A DNA stretch of 6,765 bases, taken from NCBI GenBank assembly GCA_002308615.1, contig DBWC01000098.1:19800-26564 (forward strand), given 5' to 3'. The position numbers and the translations under genes were made by a program. The notes beneath the pieces are model-generated. The model was given only the letters and a program-made list of their open reading frames with translations, was not told where the DNA came from and searched no databases. Positions within the stretch are counted from its first letter, which is position 1; each line of letters opens with the position of its first letter. The DNA is from Clostridiales bacterium UBA1248. GTDB taxonomy: Bacteria > Bacillota > Clostridia > Oscillospirales > CAG-272. This document shows, in pieces, positions 1 through 6,692 of the stretch.

Positions 1-186
1 AAAAAAATGATAACGGTATATCCGACAATAAATCACAAGCCCTCACTCGTTCTGGTATCGGCAAAAAAGGGCGCGAAAAGCGGTATGGAGGTCTGCCGTC
101 CGCTTATCATATACAAAGACGAAGCCGGAAAAGAATATTCCGACGATTATATAATGTTAAAAACGGAAAACAGGATCAAGCTTTAA
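1..186 (+). CDS. tRNA1(Val) (adenine37-N6)-methyltransferase family protein, C-terminal fragment
   Basis: This frame is open from the left window edge to a TAA at 184-186 and encodes the last 61 residues of a protein that starts outside the window. The segment 'KPSLVLVSAKKGAKSGMEV' followed by 'RPLIIYKDE' and a Y-S/T-D/E motif matches the usual C-terminus of the COG4123 (TrmN6/YfiC, Bacillus YabB) SAM-dependent methyltransferases. There, a 'P-x-LVL-x-x-A-x-KG' strand precedes 'PPLIVY', an acidic loop and 'YT-E'. Members with known activity methylate N6 of A37 in tRNA1(Val). The SAM-binding and NPPY catalytic motifs would lie upstream, so activity cannot be judged here. The stop codon is one base from the uvrA start, which implies co-transcription. 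The family call rests on a short tail recognised from memory. Another member of the same Rossmann methyltransferase group is the main alternative. Confidence 0.72.
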   Translation, partial: KKMITVYPTINHKPSLVLVSAKKGAKSGMEVCRPLIIYKDEAGKEYSDDYIMLKTENRIKL

Positions 187-187
187 T

Positions 188-3007
188 ATGGGTGAAAAGT
201 TTATACACGCCAAAGGTGTAAGAGTAAACAATTTAAAGAATATAGAGGTCAAGATACCGAGAGACAAGCTCGTTGTATTCACGGGCGTCTCAGGCTCGGG
301 CAAATCGTCTTTGGCGTTCGACACGCTGTACGCGGAAGGTCACAGACGCTTCGTCGAGTCGCTTTCGGCTTACGCGCGAATGTTTTTAGGTCAGATGGAC
401 AAGCCGGATATCGATTTTATCGAGGGGCTTTCTCCGTCTATTTCAATAGACCAGAAAACGACGTCCAAAAACCCGCGTTCGACCGTGGGAACGGTAACGG
501 AGATATACGATTATCTCCGTCTTATATTTGCGCGCATCGGCATACCGCACTGTCCCGTCTGCGGCAAAGAGATACGTATGCAGACGACCGATACTATAAT
601 TTCAAAAATACTGGAGCTTGAGACGGGCATGCGTTTTGAAGTCTGCGCGCCGGTCGTCCGCGGCAAAAAGGGTATGCACAAAAAAGTGTTTGAAGACGGC
701 AACAAAGCCGGCTACACCCGCGTCCGCGTTGACGGCAATATGTACGACATAAACGACGACATAGATCTTGACAAGAATATAAAGCACAATATAGAAGTAA
801 TAGTCGACCGTCTTATTATGAAAGACGGTATCAGACCGCGCCTTGCTGATTCCGTTGAAAGCGCACTCAAATTAGCGGAAGGCAATCTGCTCATAAGAGT
901 GGTAGGCGGCGACGAGCGCGTTATGACGTTTTCGCAGAACTACGCGTGCGAGGAGCACGGCATCAGCTTCGGTGAGCTTCAGCCGCGTATGTTTTCATTC
1001 AACGCCCCGTACGGCGCGTGCGAAAAGTGCGGCGGCCTCGGTATGAGCCTTACGATCTCACCGGATAAGATAATACCGAACAGAAAACTGTCTTTAAGAG
1101 AGGGCGCCATCGCCGTAAACGGCTTCAAATCGCTTGACGACGAGACGTGGTCCGGTCCTTTGTATGAGGCGGCTATGAAGCAGTTCGGCGTAGACCTCGA
1201 CACGCCGATAAAAGACTACTCAAAAGAAGCGTATCACGCGCTTATGTACGGCACCGGCTCGCAGCTTTACAGGATAGACAGGTATTTTGACAAGGTCATA
1301 CATCATCAGACAGTCCCGTTTCCCGGCGTCATCCCCACTATCGAGGGCAGAAGAAACAGCTATCCCGACTATTACGAACAGTTCACGGAAGAAATACCGT
1401 GCGAGGCATGCCACGGTATGCGCCTCAAGCCCGAGATTTTAAGCGTCACAGTCGGCGGAAAAAACATACACGAGATATGCTCCATGTCCGTCTCCGACTG
1501 CCTTGACTTTTTCAATGGCATAGAGTTTGATGAAACGGAATGGCAGATCGCACGCGAGATAGTAAAAGAGATTAAATCGCGTCTCGGATTTTTAAAATCC
1601 GTCGGCCTTGAATATCTTACGCTTTCACGCAAAGCCGGATCGTTATCCGGCGGCGAAGCGCAGAGGATAAGGCTTGCAACGCAGATAGGCTCGTCACTCA
1701 TGGGCGTGCTGTATATCCTTGACGAGCCGAGCATAGGTCTTCACAGCCGCGACAACGGCAAACTTATAGCGACGCTTAAAAAACTGCGCGACCTCGGCAA
1801 CAGCCTTATAGTCGTCGAGCATGACGAGGAGACTATGCTTGAATCCGATTATATCATAGACGTCGGCCCCGGCGCCGGCGTACACGGCGGGCAAATAGTC
1901 GCCGCCGGCACGCCCGCAGAGATAATGAAAAACGAAAATTCTCTCACCGGTCAGTATCTTTCACATAAAAAGACGATACCAACTCCGGATAAAAGAAGGC
2001 AGGGCAACGGCGGTTTCCTGCGCGTTATAGGCGCTAAAGAACATAATTTAAAAAATATAAACGTTGATTTTCCGCTCGGCTGTTTTATCTGTGTGACGGG
2101 CGTCTCCGGCTCCGGAAAATCGTCGCTTGTAAACAGTATACTCGCAAACGCCTTGCTGCGCGAGCTGAACGGCGCGTACGCGATCCCCGGCGCTCACGAC
2201 GAAATAGAAGGAATGGATCAGCTTGACAAGGTCATAGTCATAGACCAAAGCCCCATAGGCAGAACGCCGCGCTCCAACCCCGCGACCTATACCGGACTTT
2301 TCACGGAGATAAGAAATCTGTTCGCAATGACTAAAGAGGCGAAGATACGCGGCTACGGCGCGGGCAGATTCTCGTTCAACGTCAAGGGCGGGCGCTGTGA
2401 GGCGTGCGAGGGCGACGGCGTGAAGAAGATAGAAATGCACTTTCTGCCGGACGTTTACGTCAAATGCGACGTCTGCCGCGGCAAACGCTACAACGCCGAC
2501 ACGCTTGAAGTAAAATACAAGGATAAATCCATATACGACGTGCTTGAAATGACCGTTGAGGAAGGCGTAGATTTCTTCTCGGCTGTGCCCAAGATCGCGT
2601 CAAAGCTTAAAACGCTTAACGAGGTAGGTCTCGGATATATAAAGATAGGTCAGTCGTCAACGACGTTGTCAGGCGGCGAAGCGCAGAGAGTAAAGCTTGC
2701 GACGGAGCTTTCACGCCGTCCGACAGGCAAGACCGTTTATATCCTTGACGAGCCGACGACGGGACTTCACGCGGACGACGTCAAAAAGCTGATAACCATA
2801 CTGCAAAGGCTGACGGATTCAGGCAATACCGTGATAGTTATCGAACACAATCTCGACCTTATCAAAAACGCGGACTATATCATAGATTTAGGTCCCGAGG
2901 GCGGCGACAACGGCGGTACCGTCATAGCCACCGGCACGCCGGAGCAAGTCGCGGAAATCGATGCGTCGTTTACCGGTCAGTATCTTAAAAAGGTGTTAAG
3001 TAAATGA
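188..3007 (+). CDS. uvrA: UvrA, excinuclease ABC subunit A
   Basis: Damage-recognition ATPase of nucleotide excision repair. As a cytoplasmic dimer it scans DNA, binds distorted sites and loads UvrB. At 939 residues it is full length (E. coli UvrA is 940). It shows both ABC modules. The first has Walker A GVSGSGKSS (residues 33-41), signature LSGGE (486-490) and Walker B YILDEPSIGLH (509-519). The second has Walker A at 638-646, signature LSGGE (827-831) and Walker B YILDEPTTGLH (851-861). Cys pairs at 122/125 and 405/408 bracket the inserted UvrB- and DNA-binding region. Zinc ligands appear at C254, H257, C278 and C281, and again at C737, C740, C760 and C763. The last set is the C-terminal zinc finger, with the EGDG and RGKRYN flanks typical of UvrA. 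The ATG start gives the standard N-terminus (VNNLKNI) and has AGGA at 172-175, a rather long 12 nt upstream. It sits one base after the trmN6-like stop. Its TGA overlaps the next start. No SOS (LexA) box can be sought because the operon promoter lies outside the window. Confidence 0.98.
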   Translation: MGEKFIHAKGVRVNNLKNIEVKIPRDKLVVFTGVSGSGKSSLAFDTLYAEGHRRFVESLSAYARMFLGQMDKPDIDFIEGLSPSISIDQKTTSKNPRSTVGTVTEIYDYLRLIFARIGIPHCPVCGKEIRMQTTDTIISKILELETGMRFEVCAPVVRGKKGMHKKVFEDGNKAGYTRVRVDGNMYDINDDIDLDKNIKHNIEVIVDRLIMKDGIRPRLADSVESALKLAEGNLLIRVVGGDERVMTFSQNYACEEHGISFGELQPRMFSFNAPYGACEKCGGLGMSLTISPDKIIPNRKLSLREGAIAVNGFKSLDDETWSGPLYEAAMKQFGVDLDTPIKDYSKEAYHALMYGTGSQLYRIDRYFDKVIHHQTVPFPGVIPTIEGRRNSYPDYYEQFTEEIPCEACHGMRLKPEILSVTVGGKNIHEICSMSVSDCLDFFNGIEFDETEWQIAREIVKEIKSRLGFLKSVGLEYLTLSRKAGSLSGGEAQRIRLATQIGSSLMGVLYILDEPSIGLHSRDNGKLIATLKKLRDLGNSLIVVEHDEETMLESDYIIDVGPGAGVHGGQIVAAGTPAEIMKNENSLTGQYLSHKKTIPTPDKRRQGNGGFLRVIGAKEHNLKNINVDFPLGCFICVTGVSGSGKSSLVNSILANALLRELNGAYAIPGAHDEIEGMDQLDKVIVIDQSPIGRTPRSNPATYTGLFTEIRNLFAMTKEAKIRGYGAGRFSFNVKGGRCEACEGDGVKKIEMHFLPDVYVKCDVCRGKRYNADTLEVKYKDKSIYDVLEMTVEEGVDFFSAVPKIASKLKTLNEVGLGYIKIGQSSTTLSGGEAQRVKLATELSRRPTGKTVYILDEPTTGLHADDVKKLITILQRLTDSGNTVIVIEHNLDLIKNADYIIDLGPEGGDNGGTVIATGTPEQVAEIDASFTGQYLKKVLSK

Positions 3008-3408
3008 GCTCACCTGATTTGTTTTCGGTAAACGACAGATGCTTCGTCGGCAAATTGCGCGTTATGGGCATATATCAGACCGGAAAGCGCAGATTCATAC
3101 GCGATAATACCGAGAAAACGGATGAGCTTGTTTTAAAGCGAGAGTATGACAACAAATACGACGAATTCGCCGTCGCCGTACACGACAGATACGGTAACAA
3201 GATCGGATATCTCGAAAAGCGTGAAAACGAGGAGACCGCGTATTATCTTGACAGCGGATTTGAATGTATAGCCGTCGTATCGGATATCGACAAAAAAAGC
3301 GCGACGGTCGGTATAATGGTCGACGTATTCTGTATTGCCGATAAAGAAACGATGAGAAATTTAAACGCAAAATATGACGAATATTTAAGATCACAAATAG
3401 AAATATAA
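3004..3408 (+). CDS. stand-alone HIRAN-domain protein
   Basis: A 134-residue protein without signal peptide or membrane segment. Residues about 12-110 fit the HIRAN fold. After an N-terminal strand with VGKLRVMGIYQ comes the hallmark block L44-x-R46-E47-x-D49-N50-x-x-D53-x-x-A56-V57-x-V59. A second strand, K66-I-G-Y-L, and a region over an alternating hydrophobic strand near residues 86-92 follow. HIRAN domains are known from Rad5/HLTF-type helicases, where the HLTF domain binds the 3'-OH end of single-stranded DNA, and from short bacterial proteins of mostly unknown role. No helicase, nuclease or RING domain is attached here; the last 25 residues are charged and probably helical. The ATG overlaps the uvrA stop (ATGA), with AGGTG at 2991-2995 eight bases upstream, so translation is coupled to uvrA. 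Inference: a DNA-end or lesion-binding accessory factor made with UvrA. The domain call is firm; the function is not. Confidence 0.85.
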   Translation: MSSPDLFSVNDRCFVGKLRVMGIYQTGKRRFIRDNTEKTDELVLKREYDNKYDEFAVAVHDRYGNKIGYLEKRENEETAYYLDSGFECIAVVSDIDKKSATVGIMVDVFCIADKETMRNLNAKYDEYLRSQIEI

Positions 3409-3415
3409 AAGGAAA
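3409..3415 (+). promoter_or_regulatory. ribosome-binding site of the DUF4317 gene
   Basis: AAGGAAA lies directly after the HIRAN stop codon, with its GGA ending six bases before the ATG at 3420. It fixes the start of the DUF4317 gene at the MNKKE N-terminus that is usual for this family. There is room for no promoter in the 11-base gap. Confidence 0.75.
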
Positions 3416-3419
3416 TCCA

Positions 3420-4529
3420 ATGAACAAAAAAGAAGTAAGTGAAATAAGACGCCGTTTAACTGCAGCGGAAAGCGGCGCAGACAGCATAAGGGGCTGTTAC
3501 ATAAGTGAAAAAAGAGAAATAATATCGGAGTTTGAGCTTCCTTTATCGACTTTTCCGGAAGACGAGTGTGAAAGATATTTCACTCTTTTTAAAAAAGTAT
3601 TATCCGGCGGTATCGGCAAAAATTTAATAAACGTGGACTTTACCACAAAGCAGATGACGGACGGCGCTGAGCAGAAGCTGTTATACGGTCTGCGCGACGG
3701 TATATCGGGAGATAACGCGTACTTGCACGAGTTTTATGAAAAGATCGTCCCGTCTATCCCCGGCGACGAAAAATGCGTAATGCTATTGATGCATGAAAAC
3801 TACGATATCCCGGGCAAAAACGAAGAATCAACGGAAGTTTTCCGCTACGTTTTATGCGCCGTATGTCCGGTTAAAGAAAAAGACAGCGGGTTATGCTATG
3901 AATTTGACAGCAAACAGTTCCGCACAAAAGCAAAAGAGCACACGGTCTGCCCGCCCGATTTCGGCTTTATGTACCCGAGATTCGATAACAGATGTTCCAA
4001 CATTTACGGCAGTCTGTATTATACTAAAAACGCCTCCGGCAAAAACGCGTTTACGGACGCGGTATTCGCCTCGGAGCTTCCGATGCCTGCAAAAGAGCAG
4101 AAAGAGACGTTCGGAGACGTTTTGCGCGGAGCCGTGGCTGATCAGTGCAGTTTTGAGCTCGTACAGACCGTGCGCGACCACATAAGCGACGTAATAGAAA
4201 CGTATAAAAAGGACAAATTCGCCGACGAGCCGCCGGTCATAACGAAAACGGATATATGCGATCTGCTCCGCGGATGCGATATAACGGAGGACCACATAAC
4301 CGCGTTTTCGCAAGAATACGACGAAAGCTTCGGCAAAGGCACCGAGCTTACGCCCGGCAATCTGATGGATCTTAAAAAAATAGAATTCAAAAACGACAGC
4401 GTGGTAATAAAAATAGATCCGGACAGACCGGACCTCGTTGAAGTAAAAGTCATAGACGGCGTAAAATATATCGTTATCCGCGTTGAAGACGGCGTAACGT
4501 GCAACGGAATTGATATTAAGATAAAATGA
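3420..4529 (+). CDS. DUF4317 family protein of unknown function
   Basis: A 369-residue soluble protein, about the usual family length. The N-terminus MNKKEVSEIRRRL, the block GCYISEKREIIS (residues 25-36), LSGGIGKNLINVDF (61-74) and LLMHENYDIPGK (122-133) are the conserved blocks I associate with DUF4317. So are YVLCAVCPVK (143-152), FGFMYPRFDNR (181-191), the LYYTKN segment (199-204) and LPMPAKEQKETF (220-231). The family occurs mainly in Clostridia and has no established activity. I see no P-loop, no Rossmann motif and no convincing zinc site: the cysteines at 146, 149, 159, 177 and 192 are scattered. Residues 315-369 look like a run of beta strands rich in Val and Ile with acidic turns (for example VVIKIDPDRP). 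The start is set by AAGGAAA upstream, 11 bases after the HIRAN stop. Its TGA overlaps the rlmI start as ATGA, so the two are probably translationally coupled. That hints at a ribosome- or RNA-related role, but it is only a positional argument. Confidence 0.9.
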   Translation: MNKKEVSEIRRRLTAAESGADSIRGCYISEKREIISEFELPLSTFPEDECERYFTLFKKVLSGGIGKNLINVDFTTKQMTDGAEQKLLYGLRDGISGDNAYLHEFYEKIVPSIPGDEKCVMLLMHENYDIPGKNEESTEVFRYVLCAVCPVKEKDSGLCYEFDSKQFRTKAKEHTVCPPDFGFMYPRFDNRCSNIYGSLYYTKNASGKNAFTDAVFASELPMPAKEQKETFGDVLRGAVADQCSFELVQTVRDHISDVIETYKKDKFADEPPVITKTDICDLLRGCDITEDHITAFSQEYDESFGKGTELTPGNLMDLKKIEFKNDSVVIKIDPDRPDLVEVKVIDGVKYIVIRVEDGVTCNGIDIKIK

Positions 4530-5722
4530 GAGAATTTGCAGCCGCAAAAATAACGGAAAAAGCGGAGAAGACCGCGCGCTCGGGGCACCCGTGGATATAC
4601 GCGGATGAAATAATATCCGTTGATAACGGATATAAAAACGGCGATATAGTCGACGTTTACAGCAAAAAGGGAAAGTATATAGGCTCCGGCTTTATCAACG
4701 ACAACTCGAAAATAAGAATAAGGCTGATAAGCCGCAACGCAAACGATAAATTTGACCGTGACTTCTGGGTACGCCGCGTAAAATACGCGCTCGATTACAG
4801 AAAAACCGTAATGGCAGGCGACGATTTCAAATGCTGCCGTCTTATATTCGGAGAAGCGGACACGTTTCCCGGACTTACAGTTGACAGATTTGAAAACGTG
4901 CTTGTAACGGAGGTTTTATGCCTCGGTATAGAGCAGAGAAAAAACGTTATTTACGACGCGCTTCTGTCGGCTCTGCCGGAGATAACAGCGCTGTACGAGC
5001 GCAGCGATTCCGATATAAGAACGCTTGAAGGTATGGAAAAGCACCGCGGCTTCTATTACGGATCGGGCGACGGCTTCGTTACCATAAAAGAAAACGGCAT
5101 TTTGTATAACGTCGATTACATAAACGGACAGAAGACCGGATTTTTCTTGGATCAGAAGTACAACAGAGCCGCCGTCGGAAGGATCGCATTTGGCAAAAAA
5201 GTGCTTGACTGCTTTACGCATACCGGCGCGTTTGCGTTGAACGCCGCAAATGGCGGAGCGGAGCACGTCACGGCTGTCGATATATCGGAAAAAGCCGTCG
5301 CGGACGCGTCGGATAACGCTGCCCTGAACGGCTTAGAAGATAAAATCGATTTTGTATGCGCAGACGTTTTCGATCTCTTAACAAAAATGTATAACGAAAA
5401 CGACAGACGTTTTGATTTTATAATACTCGACCCGCCGGCGTTCACAAAGTCAAGAGATACGATTAAGGACGCAATGAGAGGGTATAAGGAGATAAATCTC
5501 AAAGCAATGCGGCTTTTGCCTCGCGGCGGTTACCTTGCGACGTGTTCATGCTCTCACTTTATGCGCGATTCGTTGTTTTGCCAAATGATCCACGCAGCCG
5601 CGGAGGACGCCGGAGTATCTTTACGGCAGATAGAAGCGCGTCAGCAGTCGCCCGACCATCCTATACTCTGGAACGTGCCGGAAACGGATTATCTGAAATT
5701 TTATATTTTCCAGATAGTATAA
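4526..5722 (+). CDS. rlmI: class I SAM-dependent rRNA methyltransferase, RlmI/YwbD family (probable 23S rRNA m5C)
   Basis: A 398-residue COG1092 enzyme; E. coli RlmI, which makes m5C1962 in 23S rRNA, has 396. Residues about 3-75 form the N-terminal PUA RNA-binding domain, including the conserved SGHPWIYADEI (19-29). A linker domain with FPGLTVDRFE (114-123) follows. The Rossmann domain begins at the family motif GQKTGFFLDQ (201-210). SAM motif I is VLDCFTHTGAFALNAANGG (226-244), the motif II acidic residue is D252, and the substrate/catalytic motif is LDPPAFTKS (301-309). The TCSCSHF strand (339-345) carries the Cys positions expected of a pyrimidine-C5 methyltransferase (C340, C342). All key blocks are present and the length is normal, so it should be active. 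The exact target base is transferred from E. coli and may differ in Firmicutes. The start overlaps the DUF4317 stop, with only a weak purine-rich stretch upstream, which fits translational coupling. It is the last gene of the string and ends base-to-base against convergent thuA. Confidence 0.94.
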   Translation: MREFAAAKITEKAEKTARSGHPWIYADEIISVDNGYKNGDIVDVYSKKGKYIGSGFINDNSKIRIRLISRNANDKFDRDFWVRRVKYALDYRKTVMAGDDFKCCRLIFGEADTFPGLTVDRFENVLVTEVLCLGIEQRKNVIYDALLSALPEITALYERSDSDIRTLEGMEKHRGFYYGSGDGFVTIKENGILYNVDYINGQKTGFFLDQKYNRAAVGRIAFGKKVLDCFTHTGAFALNAANGGAEHVTAVDISEKAVADASDNAALNGLEDKIDFVCADVFDLLTKMYNENDRRFDFIILDPPAFTKSRDTIKDAMRGYKEINLKAMRLLPRGGYLATCSCSHFMRDSLFCQMIHAAAEDAGVSLRQIEARQQSPDHPILWNVPETDYLKFYIFQIV

Positions 5723-6430
5723 TTATTTTTCAAGCGCTTCAAAATGCGGACAGATCAGAGGTATGTTCTTATTTACAGGACAGGCCCATCTGACCGCGTT
5801 TTTGATTATCCTCTGAACGTATTCGTTATGAAACGCTCTGTTCGTTTCGTGACCGGGCTGAAAATAGAATACTTTTCCGTTTCCGCGTACCCACGTACAG
5901 CCGGAGCGGAATACCTCGCCGCCGTTGAACCAGCCCATGAAAACGACCTCGTCCGGCTCTGCTACGTCAAACGGCTCGCCGTACATTTCTTCTTCATCTA
6001 TAACGAACGTCTCGGGAATGCCCGCGGCAATAGGATGATTCGGCTTTATTGTCCATACGCGCTCTTTTGCGCCGTCGCGCCATTTGAGGTTGCACGTCGT
6101 TCCCATCATCCTGCGGAATATCTTTGAATGATGACCGGAGTGTAAAACTATAAGTCCCATGCCGGATAAAATATATCTCTGCACTCTGTCGACTATCTCG
6201 TCGGGCACGTCCCCGTGATTTACGTGTCCCCACCATATAAGAACGTCCGTATCGGATAAGACTTCGTCGGTAAGACCGCATTCCGGCATATCGAGCGTAG
6301 CCGTGCGGACTTCAATATCATCGGAGCGCAGAAAATCCGCGATAAATCCGTGTAATCCTCCGGGATATATTTTCATTATATTGGGATCGAGCTTCTCGTG
6401 TACGTTTTCATTCCAGACGGTAACTTTCAT
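5723..6430 (-). CDS. ThuA domain protein (trehalose-utilization type, glutamine-amidotransferase-like fold)
   Basis: A 235-residue cytoplasmic protein covering one whole ThuA domain. Recognisable blocks are MKVTVWNENVHE (1-12), YPGGLHGFIADFL (22-34), DVLIWWGHVNHGDVPDEIV (62-80) and GMGLIVLHSGHHSKIFRRMM (90-109). Further on are KERVWTIKPNHPIAAGIPE (122-140), EEMYGEPFDV (147-156) and NGKVFYFQPGHETNRAFHN (184-202). The fold is that of class I glutamine amidotransferases. The nucleophile-elbow position reads LHSGHHS and has no Cys, so glutaminase activity is not expected. In rhizobia ThuA works with the dehydrogenase ThuB in trehalose and related disaccharide catabolism via 3-keto sugars. For the short Firmicute members the substrate is not established. 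No sugar dehydrogenase, transporter or regulator is next to it here, so the sugar link rests on family only. The start is supported by GGAGG five bases upstream and a promoter about 30 bases further up. The stop abuts the rlmI stop. Confidence 0.93.
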   Translation of the reverse strand: MKVTVWNENVHEKLDPNIMKIYPGGLHGFIADFLRSDDIEVRTATLDMPECGLTDEVLSDTDVLIWWGHVNHGDVPDEIVDRVQRYILSGMGLIVLHSGHHSKIFRRMMGTTCNLKWRDGAKERVWTIKPNHPIAAGIPETFVIDEEEMYGEPFDVAEPDEVVFMGWFNGGEVFRSGCTWVRGNGKVFYFQPGHETNRAFHNEYVQRIIKNAVRWACPVNKNIPLICPHFEALEK

Positions 6431-6435
6431 AATAA

Positions 6436-6440
6436 CCTCC
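6436..6440 (-). promoter_or_regulatory. ribosome-binding site of the ThuA gene
   Basis: Read on the minus strand, a perfect GGAGG is followed by TTATT and the ATG at 6430-6428. It fixes the start of the ThuA-family gene and predicts strong translation. Confidence 0.88.
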
Positions 6441-6457
6441 GTTTATCTTTTTATTTC

Positions 6458-6485
6458 ATTTTACCATAAAAATCGGAAATTGCAA
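6458..6485 (-). promoter_or_regulatory. probable sigma-A promoter of the ThuA gene
   Basis: On the minus strand a -35 element TTGCAA (6485-6480) is separated by 16 bases from a -10 element TAAAAT (6463-6458). The -10 is preceded by TGG, an extended -10 feature. Transcription would begin near 6450, giving a leader of about 20 bases that contains the GGAGG site. No operator could be identified with confidence. Confidence 0.6.
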
Positions 6486-6487
6486 TA

Positions 6488-6531
6488 CGAAAAAGCAATT
6501 TTTTAAATTTTTTCGCTTTTTTCGGAAAAAG
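6488..6531. repeat. AT-rich imperfect inverted repeat in the divergent intergenic region
   Basis: CGAAAAAGC (6488-6496) is mirrored by GCTTTTTTCG (6515-6524) with one bulged T. A second, overlapping hairpin is possible: CTTTTT-TCGG-AAAAAG (6516-6531). The repeat lies just upstream of the ThuA-gene -35 and just upstream of the tRNA -35, between two divergent promoters. It could be a binding site or simply a product of A/T runs. The low complexity makes chance a real possibility. Confidence 0.35.
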
Positions 6532-6533
6532 AC

Positions 6534-6562
6534 TTGATTTTTTATAAAAAATGTGGTATACT
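6534..6562 (+). promoter_or_regulatory. promoter of the tRNA-Ser gene
   Basis: A -35 element TTGATT (6534-6539) and a -10 element TATACT (6557-6562) are separated by exactly 17 bases, with TG at 6554-6555 giving an extended -10. This is close to the sigma-A consensus and suits a strongly expressed stable RNA. Transcription should start near 6568-6570, leaving a 5' leader of about 30 bases for RNase P to remove. Confidence 0.78.
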
Positions 6563-6600
6563 ACGCACGCATGTGAATAAAAGCATGGGCAAACGGCTAT

Positions 6601-6692
6601 GGAAAGATGGCTGAGTTGGTCTAAGGCGCACGACTGGAAATCGTGTAAGCGCTAATACCGCTTCCAGGGTTCGAATCCCTGTCTTTCCGCCA
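6601..6692 (+). tRNA. tRNA-Ser(GGA)
   Basis: A complete class II tRNA with CCA encoded at 6690-6692. The acceptor stem GGAAAGA (6601-6607) pairs perfectly with TCTTTCC (6682-6688), and the discriminator is G6689, as expected for serine. The anticodon stem CACGA (6629-6633) pairs with TCGTG (6641-6645) around the loop CTGGAAA. The anticodon GGA is at 6636-6638 and reads UCC and UCU codons. The long variable arm forms AGCG/CGCT around an ATA-containing loop (about 6648-6662), the feature that marks tRNA-Ser. The T-arm is CAGGG-TTCGAAT-CCCTG (6665-6681). It is transcribed from its own promoter, divergently from the ThuA gene. Its last acceptor base, discriminator and CCA form the outer edge of a long palindrome that continues downstream. 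Confidence 0.97.

Noticed and set aside
2048..2440. A 130-residue minus-strand open frame within uvrA.
   Set aside because: It lies opposite conserved UvrA motifs (second Walker A and zinc finger) and resembles no family. It is an antisense shadow.
3793..4185. A plus-strand 130-residue frame inside the DUF4317 gene.
   Set aside because: The DUF4317 frame holds conserved blocks across the whole stretch. The alternative frame is basic, low in structure and lacks a start signal.
3891..4547. A 218-residue minus-strand open frame opposite the DUF4317 gene.
   Set aside because: Its translation is rich in Tyr, Phe, Val and Arg runs typical of antisense reading of this coding bias. It has no ribosome-binding site and lies fully over a recognised gene.
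5727..5745. A possible terminator around the AAGCGCTT palindrome near the convergent stops.
   Set aside because: The symmetric core is only eight bases, the next pair is a mismatch and it lies within the ThuA coding end. It is too weak to call as a hairpin terminator.
6303..6506. A short plus-strand frame across the ThuA-gene 5' end and intergenic region.
   Set aside because: It is antisense to a well-supported gene, has no ribosome-binding site and crosses that gene's promoter.
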